A stretch of 64,000 bases of DNA from Phytophthora hibernalis. Lineage: Eukaryota > Oomycota > Peronosporomycetes > Peronosporales > Peronosporaceae. Positions 9,197 through 20,565 of the stretch are shown here, piece by piece. Where the stretch lies: positions 1 through 64,000 of the forward strand of contig JAAKBF010000086.1 of NCBI GenBank assembly GCA_012656075.1, given 5' to 3'. The position numbers were made by a program, and so were the translations under genes. How positions within the stretch are numbered: the first letter of the stretch is position 1; every line of letters begins with the position of its first letter. The notes beneath the pieces were generated by a model. It did no database searches. It was not told the origin of the DNA and saw only the letters and a program-made list of their open reading frames with translations.

Positions 9197-11943
9197 ATGA
9201 GCGATCATCCATCCGAGACTTCGGAGCGACTTCCGAGCAACACCCCGCCTCGGTCGCGATCACCTTCCCCGGGCATGGCTTCACACAGATCGGTCGCCTC
9301 GGCTCGTTTTGCATTCGGCGCCTCACGGCAAGTTGCATTCCTGGAAGGGGAGCTTCGCCAAGCTCGGACCACCCGAGATCAGCTGCTGCAAGACCGCGCG
9401 GAGCAAACCAAACAATGACCCGGATGTCCAACGAACTGCGAGGTCTGGAGCACCTCCGCCAAGACCAAGACGCGGAGATCCGACGTCTGCGTGCCAAGAT
9501 CGACGCTCTTCAGCAGCTTCACCGCGTCGGAAGAACTTCAAGATCTGCGCTGTCAAGTCCAGCAACAGAGTGACGATCTCCATGGATCGGAACGCCGTCT
9601 CGCCCGTATGCAGCAAGAGCTGGCTCGTGCGGAGGAGACCAACCGAGATCTGGCTTACCAGCTCGATCTGGCCTCCGACACCGTGGAGGATCTCCGGGCG
9701 CAAGTCGACTGCAACGAACATGAGCTGTTGTTCGCTCGCGACGATCTTTCTTCCTTCCAGATCGTCCCGACCAATACCGAGGGGCGCTTCGTCACGCAGA
9801 GGACGAGTTGGCTCGAGCCCAGACGGCCTCGATCGCGTGGAAGTGGATGCTCGAGTGCAGTCAGACCGGACTCAGCTAGAGCAAGCGGAGGTGGAGCGTG
9901 ACCACGCTCGATCGGAGGTGTCGCGGCTAGAATTTGAGTTTCAACGAGCGGAGGGTCGGTTGCGCCATGCAAGCGCAGCGCCTACCCAGCCTGCGACAGC
10001 ACCTGCCACTCCGCGTTCTGATGGGTCTGACCCAGTTGTGATGCGATCGGTCCTCGATCAAATTGCCAGAACGCGCGATCAACTCCGTGCGGAGAACGAG
10101 GATCTGCGTCGTGAACACGCCACAAGTCGGTCTGGTCTCGCCGCCGTCACTCGCGATCGTAACGTCGCAGTAGCTGACTCCGCTCGACTGCGTACGTACC
10201 CTTTCTGTCGTTGGTAGCCCCTTTCTTCTCGGATCTGACTTTGGCGATCTTGATCACTATACAGGGACGGAACTGACGGACGCGCAGCAGGAGCTGGCAA
10301 ATGCTCAGCGGGTCGCCCGTGCCCTGGATAACCAGAGTGCTGATCAAAAGGCTGCCTATCGGCAACTTCGCGACATCAGCGATCTCATGGGTCTGAGGGC
10401 ACGATCAGCACTTCGCAATCTGTGGCACACAGCCCATCTAGCCGGGTCTCCATGCGGCGGCTGGCCTCTGTTTGCTTCTCCTTCACCGTCCTGCGATCTG
10501 GCTCCTTCTTCGCCGTCTCGCGATCTGCACGGGAAGAGATATCGGAGTCGGTCGCCGTCTCTTTCGCAGCAGCCGGACTCTCGCAAGAGGCGTGAACACT
10601 CTGCACCTCCAGCCAGTCGATCACCGACACCCCAGGTTCCGACGTCGACGAACCGGAGTCGATCGAGGAAGAAACAGAGTCGGTCGAGGAGATCCAAGAC
10701 GACGGCGGTGATGACGACTACGAGTTGTTCGGGACCCCTCCGGAGTCAGTCCCACCTCATGGCGCGGGCGAAAAACGCGACACCGAAAAGGAAGAAGAGG
10801 CAACCGAAGAAAAGGCCGGCGAGGAAAAGGAGAGGGAAAACAACACTCACCGACGAACAGGAGGAGGAGGAAGGGGAAGATGAAGACGAGATCGACGATC
10901 AGGCCTTGGCGGCTTTGTCTCGACCTCGCTCTGAAGCCCGTCGCCGATCCGCTGGGTCTGAAGGCGAGCCTTCTCACCCGATCGAGGCCCCCGGCTCCGA
11001 TGGCCCCGAGTCTGCTCCTTCTGGATCACCGAACGGGTCGCCGAACGGATCGCCAGGTGGATCTCCTCCACCATCTCCAGGGCCTCAAGGCGGACTGACC
11101 CCGCCCCTGTTCGATCTATCCACTTCCATCCCGGGATTCGATTGTCCCCGCCACTTTAACCAAGTCGACGTCGAGCCTTTGTCGGCCGCGATCGTGAACC
11201 AGTTGCAGCTAACCGGGATGATTCACCGCACGCTGCTCGATCACTTCTCGATGCCAGAGGGCTGGTACTTCCCTAGGCGTATGCGCGGAGTTCGTGGGCC
11301 TGCTCCTGGGACTGGCTATCTGGACACCCTTATCACCGGCCCGAACGTCACTGCATTGATGAATTCCACGCCATGGGAAGTCATGGAGAATACTGTGGAC
11401 GTGCTGACCTTCGACGTGCGTCGACACCTGGCTGCCCGCACTGCATTGGGCGAGTGGGTCTGGGTGTATCTGGCGTTCGAGGAGCAGTATCTCCAAGCGT
11501 TCTGGGGATGACCCACTACCTGCTGATTATGACCGTGCAGATGGACGCCGATCCTGTCCTCGCGGATTATCACGCCCGACGCCGGTGTACACTGGCGTCA
11601 ACTCTTGGACGAACTGTTACCTTTGATGCAAATTGGTTGGGCTGACGTGGATTTGCTGCTAGATCCCCTGATCCTTCGCATTCCGCCCACAGCTCCTGAG
11701 ACGACCTGGTACCCAGGTCAGCAATCTCTTGCTAACCACCGAGCACCACCTGATGATCTACTCGAGGCTCTGGACGAGAGCCACGACGCTGACCACTGGC
11801 GCAACCAATTCCCGATCTTCCTCATGAACACCCTGCTCGTCGAGTCAACCGCCTGCGGAACAAGTTCGTCCCGTAGCCGCACCCGTCAGTCGATCCCACA
11901 CGATCTCGCACGATCTCGACACCACCGATCGGGATTTCCTTGA
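9197..11943 (+). pseudogene. Antisense accessory gene in gypsy element (coiled-coil protein)
   Basis: Reads opposite to gag-pol between the chromodomain and the 3' LTR. The start at 9197 follows a core promoter match. The N-terminus is Ser/Pro-rich (SERLPSNTPPRSRSPSPG). Then come about 250 residues of coiled coil spread over three frames (e.g. NELRGLEHLRQDQDAEIRRL near 9430; RMQQELARAEETNRDLAYQL near 9610; VERDHARSEVSRLEFEFQRA near 9890). A 73-bp intron (10192-10264) joins in frame to an Arg/Ser- and acidic-rich linker and a globular C-terminal part (FNQVDVEPLSAAIVNQLQLT, then PEGWYFPRRMRG near 11250). Frameshifts near 9415, 9525, 9790 and 11510 break it. I do not recognise the family. Capsid-like or regulatory roles are only guesses. 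Confidence 0.7.
10192..10264 (+). other. Intron of antisense accessory gene
   Basis: Begins GTACGT and ends ACTATACAG, 73 bp, a typical oomycete intron size. Removing it replaces an in-frame TAG at 10215-10217 with a continuous coiled-coil frame (ADSARLR joined to TELTDAQQELANAQR). It is a sense intron only on the + strand, so it would not be spliced from the element's genomic RNA. Confidence 0.8.
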
Positions 11944-12179
11944 TCCATTAACTTACGCCTCCTGGCGGTTGCCATTCGACATCCGGAGTTGTAGTCTGAA
12001 ATCCGACCGCTTTACTTCTCAATTCCACTCGTTCTTTTCCTCTTGAGCCCCGATCTGTCTGGTCTTCTCCAACTTCTTGACATAGTTGCTCGATCGAGCA
12101 GTGTCTGGCTCCGACCTCATCGTGTGAGGCGGGATCCGGCCTAGACTTCCGAGACTCATATACATGCATACGTATAAAC

Positions 12180-12700
12180 TCATACAAATATCCCTTCCCG
12201 CCGATCTGCAGCCTCCCTGCAGATCCGTCTTCCGATTACGTCCCGGAGCAGCCTATATGCCCCGAGGGAGTCGATCTCACCCTCCTCGTGAGATTGCATC
12301 ACTCCGAATCGATTCCGGTTCATGCGATCGCGAAGGAACTCGTGCAGGAGCGCCCCACAGTTGAGATCGGCCTCGTCGATCCAGCTCGGGTCGTCATATC
12401 CCTTCCAGTGCACCAAGAACTCCCGGTATGTGCGCCCGTATCTGGTCCGTCGACCGGTTCGCATGTCGGTGATCTTCTCCACTTCATACTCTCCGTCCTC
12501 GAGATCCGGCGTTCAAATGTCTTCAGGTAGCAGGAAATCTAGTCGATCCGTGTCGGGATCCGTCAGTTCTACCTGTGGCCGATCTGGAAAGTCGCGGACC
12601 AGCTTCAACTTCGAGACATGCACGATCGGGAACAGACGACAATTTGTGCCGGCTGTCTGGAGCTTCATCGAGTACTCGTTGACTTTTTCCGCGACTCAGA
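12180..12700 (-). pseudogene. Gypsy integrase C-terminus: GPY/F module and chromodomain
   Basis: Following the integrase (HLWHGPF, shift near 12696), another frame gives the GPY/F continuation (RVAEKVNEYSMKLQ, VHVSKLKLV). Then comes a chromodomain: VEKITDMRTGRRTRYGRTYR, EFLVHWKGYDDPSWIDEADL, LLHEFLRD. The core FLVHWKGYDDPSWI with conserved W residues is typical of chromoviruses, whose chromodomain directs integration to particular chromatin. The aromatic cage is incomplete by inspection. At least one frameshift separates it from the integrase core. Confidence 0.85.
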
Positions 12701-14137
12701 AAGGACCATGCCACAGATGAGCCAGCTTTCGCGCATACCCTTCCTTCACTCGATCCAAGTACAGCCAGACTTGAGATCCAACGTCGATCGAGTGTGGTCG
12801 GATCTCGTCGTTTTGCCGGTCGGCCCGATCGGCTATCGCTTGCCTCAGACGATCGTTGACCTGTCCTCTAGCTTGGGTGTAATGTCGTTGCACTTGGTAC
12901 CTCCACTGTCGAGCGTCTCGATCGTGGTTCCGGGTGCTGCCCACAGGTATGACCGCTTCCATGGTCGATCTCGGGTCCCAGCAATGCACTAAGTAGAATG
13001 GAGTGTCTCCACGAACTCGATCTTGAGCGGTATTGATCGCGAACATCAGACGCTCGGCAAATTCATCCCAATCTCGTTGATCCAGATCTTGAACGTACAT
13101 TTTCAGCGCTCTTGTCAAGGTCTGCACCATTCGCTCTGCGGTTCCGTTGGCTTGAGGTCGGTAGGCCATAGTCGCTCTCTGACGTTGCCCGAGGATCTTG
13201 TTAAACGATCGGAAGAAATCTGCCATAAATCCCGGTTCTCGATCGTGTCGGATCACTTCGCTCGCCCCAAATCGTCGAAAAACGCATTCTTCATAGGATT
13301 CGGCGATCGTCTGTGCCGTTCTGGATGCGCTTGCTTTCGCGATCACATAGCCCGTGAACAGATCGACCCAGATCAACAGCTCCGTGTTGCCCTTGACCGA
13401 CTTTGGTAGCGAGGGTATGTGATCCATCGCGATAACCTGAAAAGGGTACGTCGCTTGGATATTACCCGGAGATTCGCCCCTGATCGTGGGTCGCCCCTTG
13501 CCGGTCTCGCAGTCTACACACTCTCCGACATAGCGCTGGACACTCCGATACAGCCCTCTCCAGTGAAAATGTCGCCGGATCCGTTGATATGTGCGACCGA
13601 TACCTTGATGACCTCCTTCTATGCTTGCATGGTAGTGATGCAAAACGTCTTGGTGAAGCGTTTCTGGCACCACCAGTCTGATCAATTCATCTCGATCGAC
13701 GCTCGAACCTTGCCCGGGTGGACAGTAGAACAGCAGATCTTGATCGTCTACCTCATAATCCGTCGCGATATTGCCGTACGATCGCGCTTTTTCTTGAGAC
13801 AGACCCGATATACGTTGCCGACCAAGTATTTCTTCAACCCCGAGATCCAGACTTCCTCGTCTTGGGACTGTCTGATCCGGTCCACTCGAAGACTGCGAAT
13901 GTATTCTTCTCGCAACACCGTCGGGATAGATCTGGACCTGTTGCCTGACCGCGTGACTACGGGTGAGATTTTTACCACTGACTCCTCTGATCGGACAGTC
14001 AGGATCTCGCCCAACCGATTCAGAGTGGCCAAATCTAGCCACTCCTTTTCACCTTCCACGATCACGCCTTTTTGACGCTGGAGAGCTGCGCTAGCGAGAC
14101 TGTCCGCGCTGGCGTTCCAGTCGCGCTTGACATGCAA
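12696..14137 (-). pseudogene. Gypsy integrase
   Basis: An ORF of about 448 residues containing the HHCC zinc domain (HHYHASIEGGHQGIGRTYQR with CVDCETGKG) and the DDE core: FQVIAMDHIPSLPKS, EVIRHDREPGFMADFF and YRPQANGTAERMVQTL. The integrase core, zinc finger and the following IHVGSQVWLYLDRVK-type region are in one open frame. This is the best preserved part of the pol gene. The N-terminal junction with the second RNase H (13748-14137) is in a different frame. Confidence 0.92.
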
Positions 14138-14152
14138 CAGCTCATGTGCTGG

Positions 14153-14600
14153 TCATTCTCGGAGTCGATCGAGCGCCTTCTGTCTCAATAGTGTCAGACC
14201 AGGTGCTTTACAATCGATCTCCCTCGGACTTGTTCGGATCACCAGGTTAGAGTCGCCACAGATCACCAGCCGTCCTCGATCGAGGTCTCCCAGAAGGTCG
14301 AAACACAGTAGGAGGCCATTATACTCAGCCTCATTCACCGTCATGCCCTCGCTGTAGCCCGATCGAGCTTTCACCACAGTCCAGCTTGGCAGACTCCACA
14401 CGATCGCACTGTAAGCGCCACCTCTGCGCCTGACGCGGGCTGATCCATCGAAACTCACCACCCACAGCTCTTTCCGGCCTGGATAGTTGAGATCGGGGCC
14501 TGAACTGGGCGTCGGGGCTCCTTCTTCGGGGCGATCGCGATCAAGGCTTCGTCCACTTCCGACATAGGGGTGATACTTGCTGCGATCGTCCCGAGGATCT
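14153..14600 (-). pseudogene. Second (archaeal-type) RNase H domain
   Basis: A separate RNase H fold after the usual one: WVVSFDGSARVRRRGGAYSA (first Asp), GMTVNEAEYNGLLLCFDLLG (Glu), LVICGDSNLVIRTS (Asp) and ending in an Arg-rich helix. The FDGSAR...NEAEY...GDSNLV pattern is that of cellular or archaeal-type RNase H1, unlike the gypsy RNase H just upstream. Acquisition of a second RNase H by LTR elements of plants and oomycetes has been described. Here it lies between the original RNase H and integrase. Read in the frame 14153-14662. Confidence 0.8.
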
Positions 14601-15156
14601 CGTCCTCTCCCTTTGTACACTTCACGATCTCCAAAGTCCAAGGTGGCATGAGCGCCGCCCACTGTCCCAGCCGCCCCTGCAAACCGGGTGACTTAAACAG
14701 CCAGGCCAGGGTGGAATGGCGAGACAAGATCCGGATCGATCGGCCGACCAACATGTTGTAGTTCAGATCTAGGATCCGCAACAGCGCCAGCACTTCCTTT
14801 TCCACCACATTGTAGTTGATCTCATTCGACTTCAGCGTGCGACTGGCGAAGGTGACGGGATAATATACCTGATCATGCTCCTGCACCAGGGCAGCCGATA
14901 TCGCCCAGTCGTTCGCATAGACAATTACCACCGGCTGTCGATCGGGGTCGAAGTGTTTGAGGACTGGGGTAGTCGCGATCTTCCGCTTCAAGTCCTCGAA
15001 AGCCCGGAGCGAACGAATCCATTTCTCATCAAATCCGACTGGAGCTGACACGTCTAGGTCCGACTTCGTCTGATCGAGGACCCGCTGGAGGTCCTGACTC
15101 TTCTGAAGTTCTGCAAAGTCCACCTCGCGCAGTTCATACAGAACAGCCGCGTGCAC
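14600..15156 (-). pseudogene. Gypsy RNase H
   Basis: Original Ty3/gypsy RNase H: RAFEDLKRKIATTPVLKHFD, VVIVYANDWAISAALVQEHD, YYPVTFASRTLKSNEINYNV, EKEVLALLRIL and the closing RILSRHSTLAWLF. The first catalytic Asp is replaced by Asn in the usual YTDAS-like position (here YANDWA contains N-D), so activity may be reduced, which would fit with reliance on the second RNase H. Frame continues to 14455. Confidence 0.8.
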
Positions 15157-16050
15157 CGCGTAGTCCTAAAAAACGGCCGTAATAATTCAGACTGCCCAGG
15201 AACGACTGCATCGCTCGCAGCGATCTCGGAAACGGCAGATCGGTCAGTGCCTTCAAGTCCTTCGGGTGAGCTTCTAGTCCGTCGCTCGACACTTGATGTC
15301 CTAGGTAGTCCACCTTCCGCGTGCCCCAGAAACTCATCACGACGCTGATCGGCAGGTTCCACTTATCACACGCTTCTAGCAGAGCTTCCACTCGGCCGCA
15401 GAGCTGGTCCCATGACCCAGCGGTCACCAAGATATCGTCGATGTAAGATCGACGCCCCAGCACCGACAGTCGACCAGGAGCCAGGGGCTCCCCACTTTCA
15501 AACAGGTCGACGAGACCTTCCGAGTTACCAGATCGAGAGATCTTCATAAATCGATATAGGGCGTTGTCGATCAGACGTTGGTAGATCTGTGGCGCATTCT
15601 TAAGACCGAATTGCATCCGGTTCCACTCAAACAGCCCGAAGGGGTGATGAAAGCCGAGATCGCCCGCGCCCGATCGGTCATGGTCACGACCCAAAATTCA
15701 CTAACCATATCCAGAGAGCAATACCAGAGGACTTTATCTAAGTTCTCTAGCAGCTCGTTTATCAAAGGCATGGGGTAGACCATCAACGTGGCCAGGCTGT
15801 TCATCAGCCAGTAGTCGATGCATAGGCGTGTATCCACTCCATTCTTCATGATAATGATCACGATGGGGGACGCCCATGGTAAGGTCGAATACTTGATAAT
15901 AGTCGCAGATAACAATCCTTTGAGCAGATCTGACACCTTCTCCCTGAATCGCGGCGCGATCTTGCGCACTCGCTGGGCGATCGGCTTGGCGCCACCTACG
16001 TCGATGTCGCAGACCACACCCGCGCTGCGGGCAGCAGAGAATTTCCTTAC
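15134..16050 (-). pseudogene. Gypsy reverse transcriptase
   Basis: Two overlapping frames (15571-16017 and 15134-15694) give the RT fingers and palm: PRFREKVSDLLKGLLSATII, STLPWASPIVII, DTRLCIDYWLMNSLA, CSLDMVSEFWVV, the FGLFEWNRMQFGLKNAPQIY motif and the catalytic box RRSYIDDILVTAGSW, followed by the thumb VDYLGHQVSSDGLEAHPKDL. A frameshift near 15660 and some unusual residues (CIDYWLMN rather than the common CVDYRxLN) indicate decay. Confidence 0.9.
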
Positions 16051-16993
16051 CGAGCAAGAGGTGGTGTTTCCGCCAGAAAATCTGCCGAAGCGTTTCGATC
16101 TTCTCCGGATCGGCGCCTTGGAAACAACCTACCTGAATGTCATCGATCGTCACCTCGTCGGTCGTGGTCGAGACCTCGGGCAGCACAGCCAGCTCTCCCT
16201 GCACGTCCTCCGCAAACAGTTCGCCACCATCACGGACATACACCTCTTCACCTTCTTCGGGTTCCGCTGGCTTCGATCGTTCCGGTCCTAACAGTACATG
16301 ACCATGGCGATCGGTCGCGGTCAGAGCTGGTCTTGACCCGTAGTTAACAGACGTCGCCGGATCTGCACCGACGTTGGCCGACCTGCCTGATATATCACCT
16401 TCGGCGTCCGACTGTTTCGGGCAGTCGGACGAAGTCGGCTCAGAGACGTCCGCCCCTGGTCGATCGACCTCAACCGGCTCAGGTGCTGATTCGTTGTCCA
16501 CCACAGCGACAGGATCTACGGACCCCTCAGTAGGCCTCTCCTTCTCTGGTCGGTCAGAGTCAGACTGGCTCAGCGGCGGTTCTCGTGTCAGACTTTCCGA
16601 CTCCCTCTCATGCTCCGGTGCCGACTGCACTGGCATGGCAGCTGGAGTACATACTTCTCGATCGTCTCCGTCCGTCAGACTTGAGCTGTCGACCTCTCGG
16701 CCTTCGTCGTTAATGACTACACCGGACAACACCGTCGGGGTGACGCCCGATCCTCTACGCAGGATTGCGCGCGGGGTAGGATATGTCGGATGGTCGACTA
16801 AGGGTCCTTGTTGTTCAGGCTCATCCGATCCTTGCAGGTCAGCATCGGTCGTAGCTTCGAACGCCAAATTCTGCCACTCAGCATAGCGACGTGACCCGAC
16901 TGAGACGTATCCTGGCCATCGAGGCACGCGATCTCCTGTCAGCCACATTCCGACTCGCTCATTCCTCGGGATCCGAAGCAGACCGGTCCCCAC
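16051..16993 (-). pseudogene. Gypsy Pol linker, Ser/Glu-rich
   Basis: The frame 15734-16993 begins MGTGLLRIPRNERVGMW, contains WPGYVSVGSRRYAEWQNLAF, then a long low-complexity Ser/Glu/Asp/Pro region (e.g. ESESLTREPPLSQSDSDRPE) and the pre-RT motif VTIDDIQVGCF followed by LRQIFWRKHHLLLGKE. This is the usual, variable segment between protease and RT. No separate function can be assigned. Confidence 0.7.
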
Positions 16994-17034
16994 ATTTGTG
17001 ATATGGAGATAACGAGTTTGACCCCGTCCAGAGA

Positions 17035-17919
17035 TTACCGTCGGTACCCAGTCTTATCCTCGCATCCCCAGAGCTTCTCTTGGTCCGACGACGCACGCAG
17101 ACGCAATGGCAATTCCACGGACACGCCTACCTCCAGTTGTAGGGAGTCATCCACGTGTATCAGTCTCATCTTTCCGCTATAGAGTTGTCGACGTCCACTT
17201 AGTGGGATCCTGACTTCGTCCGGTAAGCACAGTGTCCCATTAACAAGATCGAGCCGGGTCCCGGCCGGGACCATGAAGTCCATACCCAATATCGCCTCTT
17301 GTCCCGACAGATCTCCCACCCAGATATCGAAGAGATACACCAGATTTCCGGCGAGGGTGATCTTGACCCTGGTCCGTCCTTCCTCGACGTACACATTCTC
17401 TCCAATTCCTAGGCACTCTTGACTCTCACTCTGATCGACATAGCACCCAACCTTACGAGCAAAGGTGGTATCCACGATGGACACCTCGGCGCCTGTGTCT
17501 AGGAGCAAGATCGCCTTCTCATTGTTGATCTTGCCAGTCACTTTGGCTCGTCGGAACCACTTTCCTGGCGCATGATGTTTCCAGTATCCGCGAGATTCTC
17601 CAGGTAGGAGATCTGTGGGCGATAGGGACGCATCCGATCGGTGGAGTTTACCGACGCGCGGAGTTCCAGGATTTGAGGCGACTACAGTAATCTCACCATC
17701 TGCAGGTCTGAACCACTCTTCCTTCTCTTGTTGCTTCCAATAACATCTAGGCTCTCCGGAGTTGAGATCCAAGGTTATAGTCGCGGCATCCGATCGGTCG
17801 AACTCGTTCGATCGACGAAGATTCGAGACCTGGTCAGTTCGCTTCTCGTGCAGATCATATGTATTACCGCGTAGATCTGGTCGACTGTTAACTCGATCTA
17901 CCGATGTCTTGTTCACCAA
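17035..17919 (-). pseudogene. Gypsy aspartic protease
   Basis: An open frame of 294 residues with a retropepsin core: INNEKAILLLDTGAEVSIVD (active-site D-T-G-A), GIGENVYVEEGRTRVKITLA, LFDIWVGDLSGQEAILGMDF (the conserved ILGMDF turn) and GTRLDLVNGTLCLPDE. An N-terminal half contains two similar CYWKQQEKEEWFRPAD and GYWKHHAPGKWFRRAK segments, an internal repeat. The protease would process Gag-Pol. Confidence 0.88.
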
Positions 17920-17978
17920 TGCATAGATGCAGTAGCTAGAACGCTCGGCTCGTACGGGATTCCAACCCGACGAGCGTC

Positions 17979-18990
17979 CTAGTTTAACATCTTTTCAGCA
18001 GTCTCAGGCAACATGCCCGCATGCTTCGTCGGGTTATACCACTGGCGGATCTGGTTGTAGAATTCCTCCATCGGGCATTTCCCCATGTCATGCAGCTCTC
18101 CGCATCCTCGGCACACGAACAGGCAGTGGTCCGCGAGATGATCCTTCTTGCCGCATTTCTGGCAGATGAGACGTCTCCAACAGCCCAGATCCGTATGCTT
18201 CCGGGACCCGCAGTGCGAGCATCGCCCTCGATCCGGTCCGTCGTGGCGGACTTGATTCCGATGATCCGGAGAGGCCGATCGGGGGCGTCTGGGGCGGTCG
18301 AGGTGGATCCTGGGCCGGGTGTGGTTCTCCGGCCGGGATCGATCTCTCTTCGGCCGAATCGAGATAGATCCGACGTAGATCACCTTCGGAATCCGACCCG
18401 TCCGACCCTATATCCGATCCCGAGTCTGCACGTTGCGCTTGGATCGCTTGTACCGCTCGCTTGGTCGGGGTTGCCGGTGCGGGATTTGATGTCTTCTGCC
18501 GATACTTGCATCCGAACGCAGACTTCTTTGTCTGTTCTTCGCTCGTTCGCGATCGTGGAGGACCTCCTCCAACTCATCGACGTCAGCCAGTCGGAGCAGC
18601 GTTAGCTGATCTCCTAGCTCCTGATCACCCAATGTCTCGATGTAATGTTTCACATGTTCCCGACGCTCCTTCGAATCTCCGTCCTTGACCTTAAGCTTAG
18701 CCCGCAGACGAGCGACGTTCAAACGGTAGAGATACTCTAGAGGCGACTCGTCGGATCGTTTGCGAGCATGATAGTACTGCCAGGCGACCGACACTCCCAG
18801 ACCACAGTATTGAACCTGGAAGCTGACGAGCAGGTCATTCCACTTGCCTCTGGTCGATCGGCTGAGCTGTCTGTACCAGTTCCTGGCTGGTCCTGACAGC
18901 AGATCGGCAAACGACAGGCACTTCTCACTGTCCGAGGCTTGATCTCGCAGGAGAGCTGACCTGACTTTGCTGATCCAAGATCTAGCACGA
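17979..18990 (-). pseudogene. Gypsy Gag capsid end and nucleocapsid with three zinc knuckles
   Basis: Capsid helices WQYYHARKRSDESPLEYLYR and HYIETLGDQELGDQLTLLRL are followed, after one in-frame stop at about 18408, by an Arg/Pro-rich linker. Three CCHC-type knuckles then follow: CSHCGSRKHTDLGC, CQKCGKKDHLADHC and CRGCGELHDMGKC (the third with shortened spacing). The frame ends NPTKHAGMLPETAEKMLN. Nucleocapsid knuckles bind element RNA. Confidence 0.88.
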
Positions 18991-19128
18991 TCTTCGTCTT
19001 AATCTCTGCCAGTGAACTCCTTCAGGTCTGAGATCGCCGAGATTCGAACACGTTGGATCATGGTAGATCCATCCGATCTCGCGGTGGCTGAGGCCATCAT
19101 GGCTCGTCCGACATTCGGAGTATCCAAG

Positions 19129-20502
19129 TCATCCGGATCGTATTCTCCGGAGTGACTCCGGGGATCCGACCGACTCCATGTCTACATCTTGGTGTCCCGT
19201 GTACGTTGCTTGCTCGGGGACCCTCGGTGCGGCGACTGCCTGTTGCTTGCTCAGGAATCGAGCCATAGCCGCTTGGAAGTAAGCTTCCAACTTAGCGGTG
19301 TCGTCTGCGGACGTCGCAGCGGCTGGAGCTGCACTGAACGTTCTCGATCCTCGATCCTCGGTCGCCGTGGCCTGGGACGTCTTAGGCACAGGTCGATCGA
19401 CCGCCTTCGACGCTCGATCGGACTTCGTCGACACTAGATCTTGCTGCGTCGGGGGCTTCTGAGTTCGACTTGGCGGCGACGACGTGGGCAATTTGCCCAG
19501 AGGCGACGTTGTCTGGTTCGGGGTCTTCAGGCGCGATCGCAATAGCGCTTCGCCGGACGGACCTAGTGACATTCGCTTCGGGACCGTCGGGCCTTCTGAA
19601 TCTGGTTTCGACGTAGCCGACTCGTAATGTGAGGACCCCGTCTGAGCTCCAGAGCTATCAGTCAACGTAGGTGGCTATCGACTGGCGATCCTTGGGGCTT
19701 CACCGACCAGCGACTTCACGATCTGGAATAGGGTATGCGTCGACGTCTGGATGGCGGTCCGGTCCATATCAAAAAGCTGATCCGGATCAAACGCTTCCTC
19801 TATCAGGCCGGCTTGGTCCAGGAAATCCATCAGGCTCTGCACCGCCTCCAACGGATTGGTCGATGGATCTCGACTCTTAACCGGCCCACTCAGGTCCCCG
19901 ATCCGGGTAATCTGCAACGATCTCATCACTGGGTTCTGAGATAGGAAGTCACGCAAGACCTTCTCGTGATACATCTTCTCGATCGCCATCGTGTTCTTGC
20001 TCCAATTTAACTTCCTTCCACTCCGATCTTCGGTGTCCGATTCCGGGGCTTTCAGCTTCTTCTTCGCAGTCTTGCCTTTCTTCTTTTTAGGAATCTGCTT
20101 GGGAACTTCGGAAGCCGCGACACCGGTGAACGCAGGGCATTCGGTCTTCGCGATCGCAAACGCGGGAGTCCCGGACGGGACGAACGTGTAAGGTTCACGT
20201 TTGACCTTCTCTTCTCTCATGGCCGGGGCCGCGAAAGCGGAGAACACATAAGGCTCAAGACTGACCTGGTCTTCTGTGTTCTTCTGCAGATCTCGATTCG
20301 CATCGAGATCTGCGGGGTCCCCGAAGGGACCTGGGGAGGAAATCGAGGTTTCTCCTCTAGATCCGGATCCGGATATATCTTGTCTGTCGACAGAGCTCCT
20401 CCCAGGACTCTGCCGATCTGCGGATCTCGCTTCATTCAGCGGCGTCGTCGTCGATCCGATCTCCAATGACGCTTGTTCCCCTTGTTCAATCTTCACTTGC
20501 AC
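19129..20502 (-). pseudogene. Gypsy Gag N-terminal regions
   Basis: Two consecutive frames. The first (19675-20502, 275 residues, starting MQVKIEQGEQASL) contains a Lys-rich patch (PKKKKGKTAKKKLKAPESD) and a folded end (RDFLSQNPVMRSLQITRIGD, FDPDQLFDMDRTAIQTSTHT). The second (19129-19665) is Ser/Thr/Pro-rich with AKLEAYFQAAMARFLSKQQA near its end. Together they precede the capsid helices. The junction lies in a different frame, so it is either a frameshift or two small ORFs. Confidence 0.6.
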
Positions 20503-20544
20503 TTCTTCTTTATCGGACTCACGGTGAAATCCTTAGTCACCAAG

Positions 20545-20564
20545 AGATCCGGGCACGCGCACCA
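20545..20564 (-). other. Gypsy primer-binding site
   Basis: One base inside the 5' LTR the minus strand reads TGGTGCGCGTGCCCGGATCT. It begins with TGG, as expected for complementarity to a tRNA 3' CCA end. The tRNA was not identified. Confidence 0.55.
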
Positions 20565-20565
20565 T

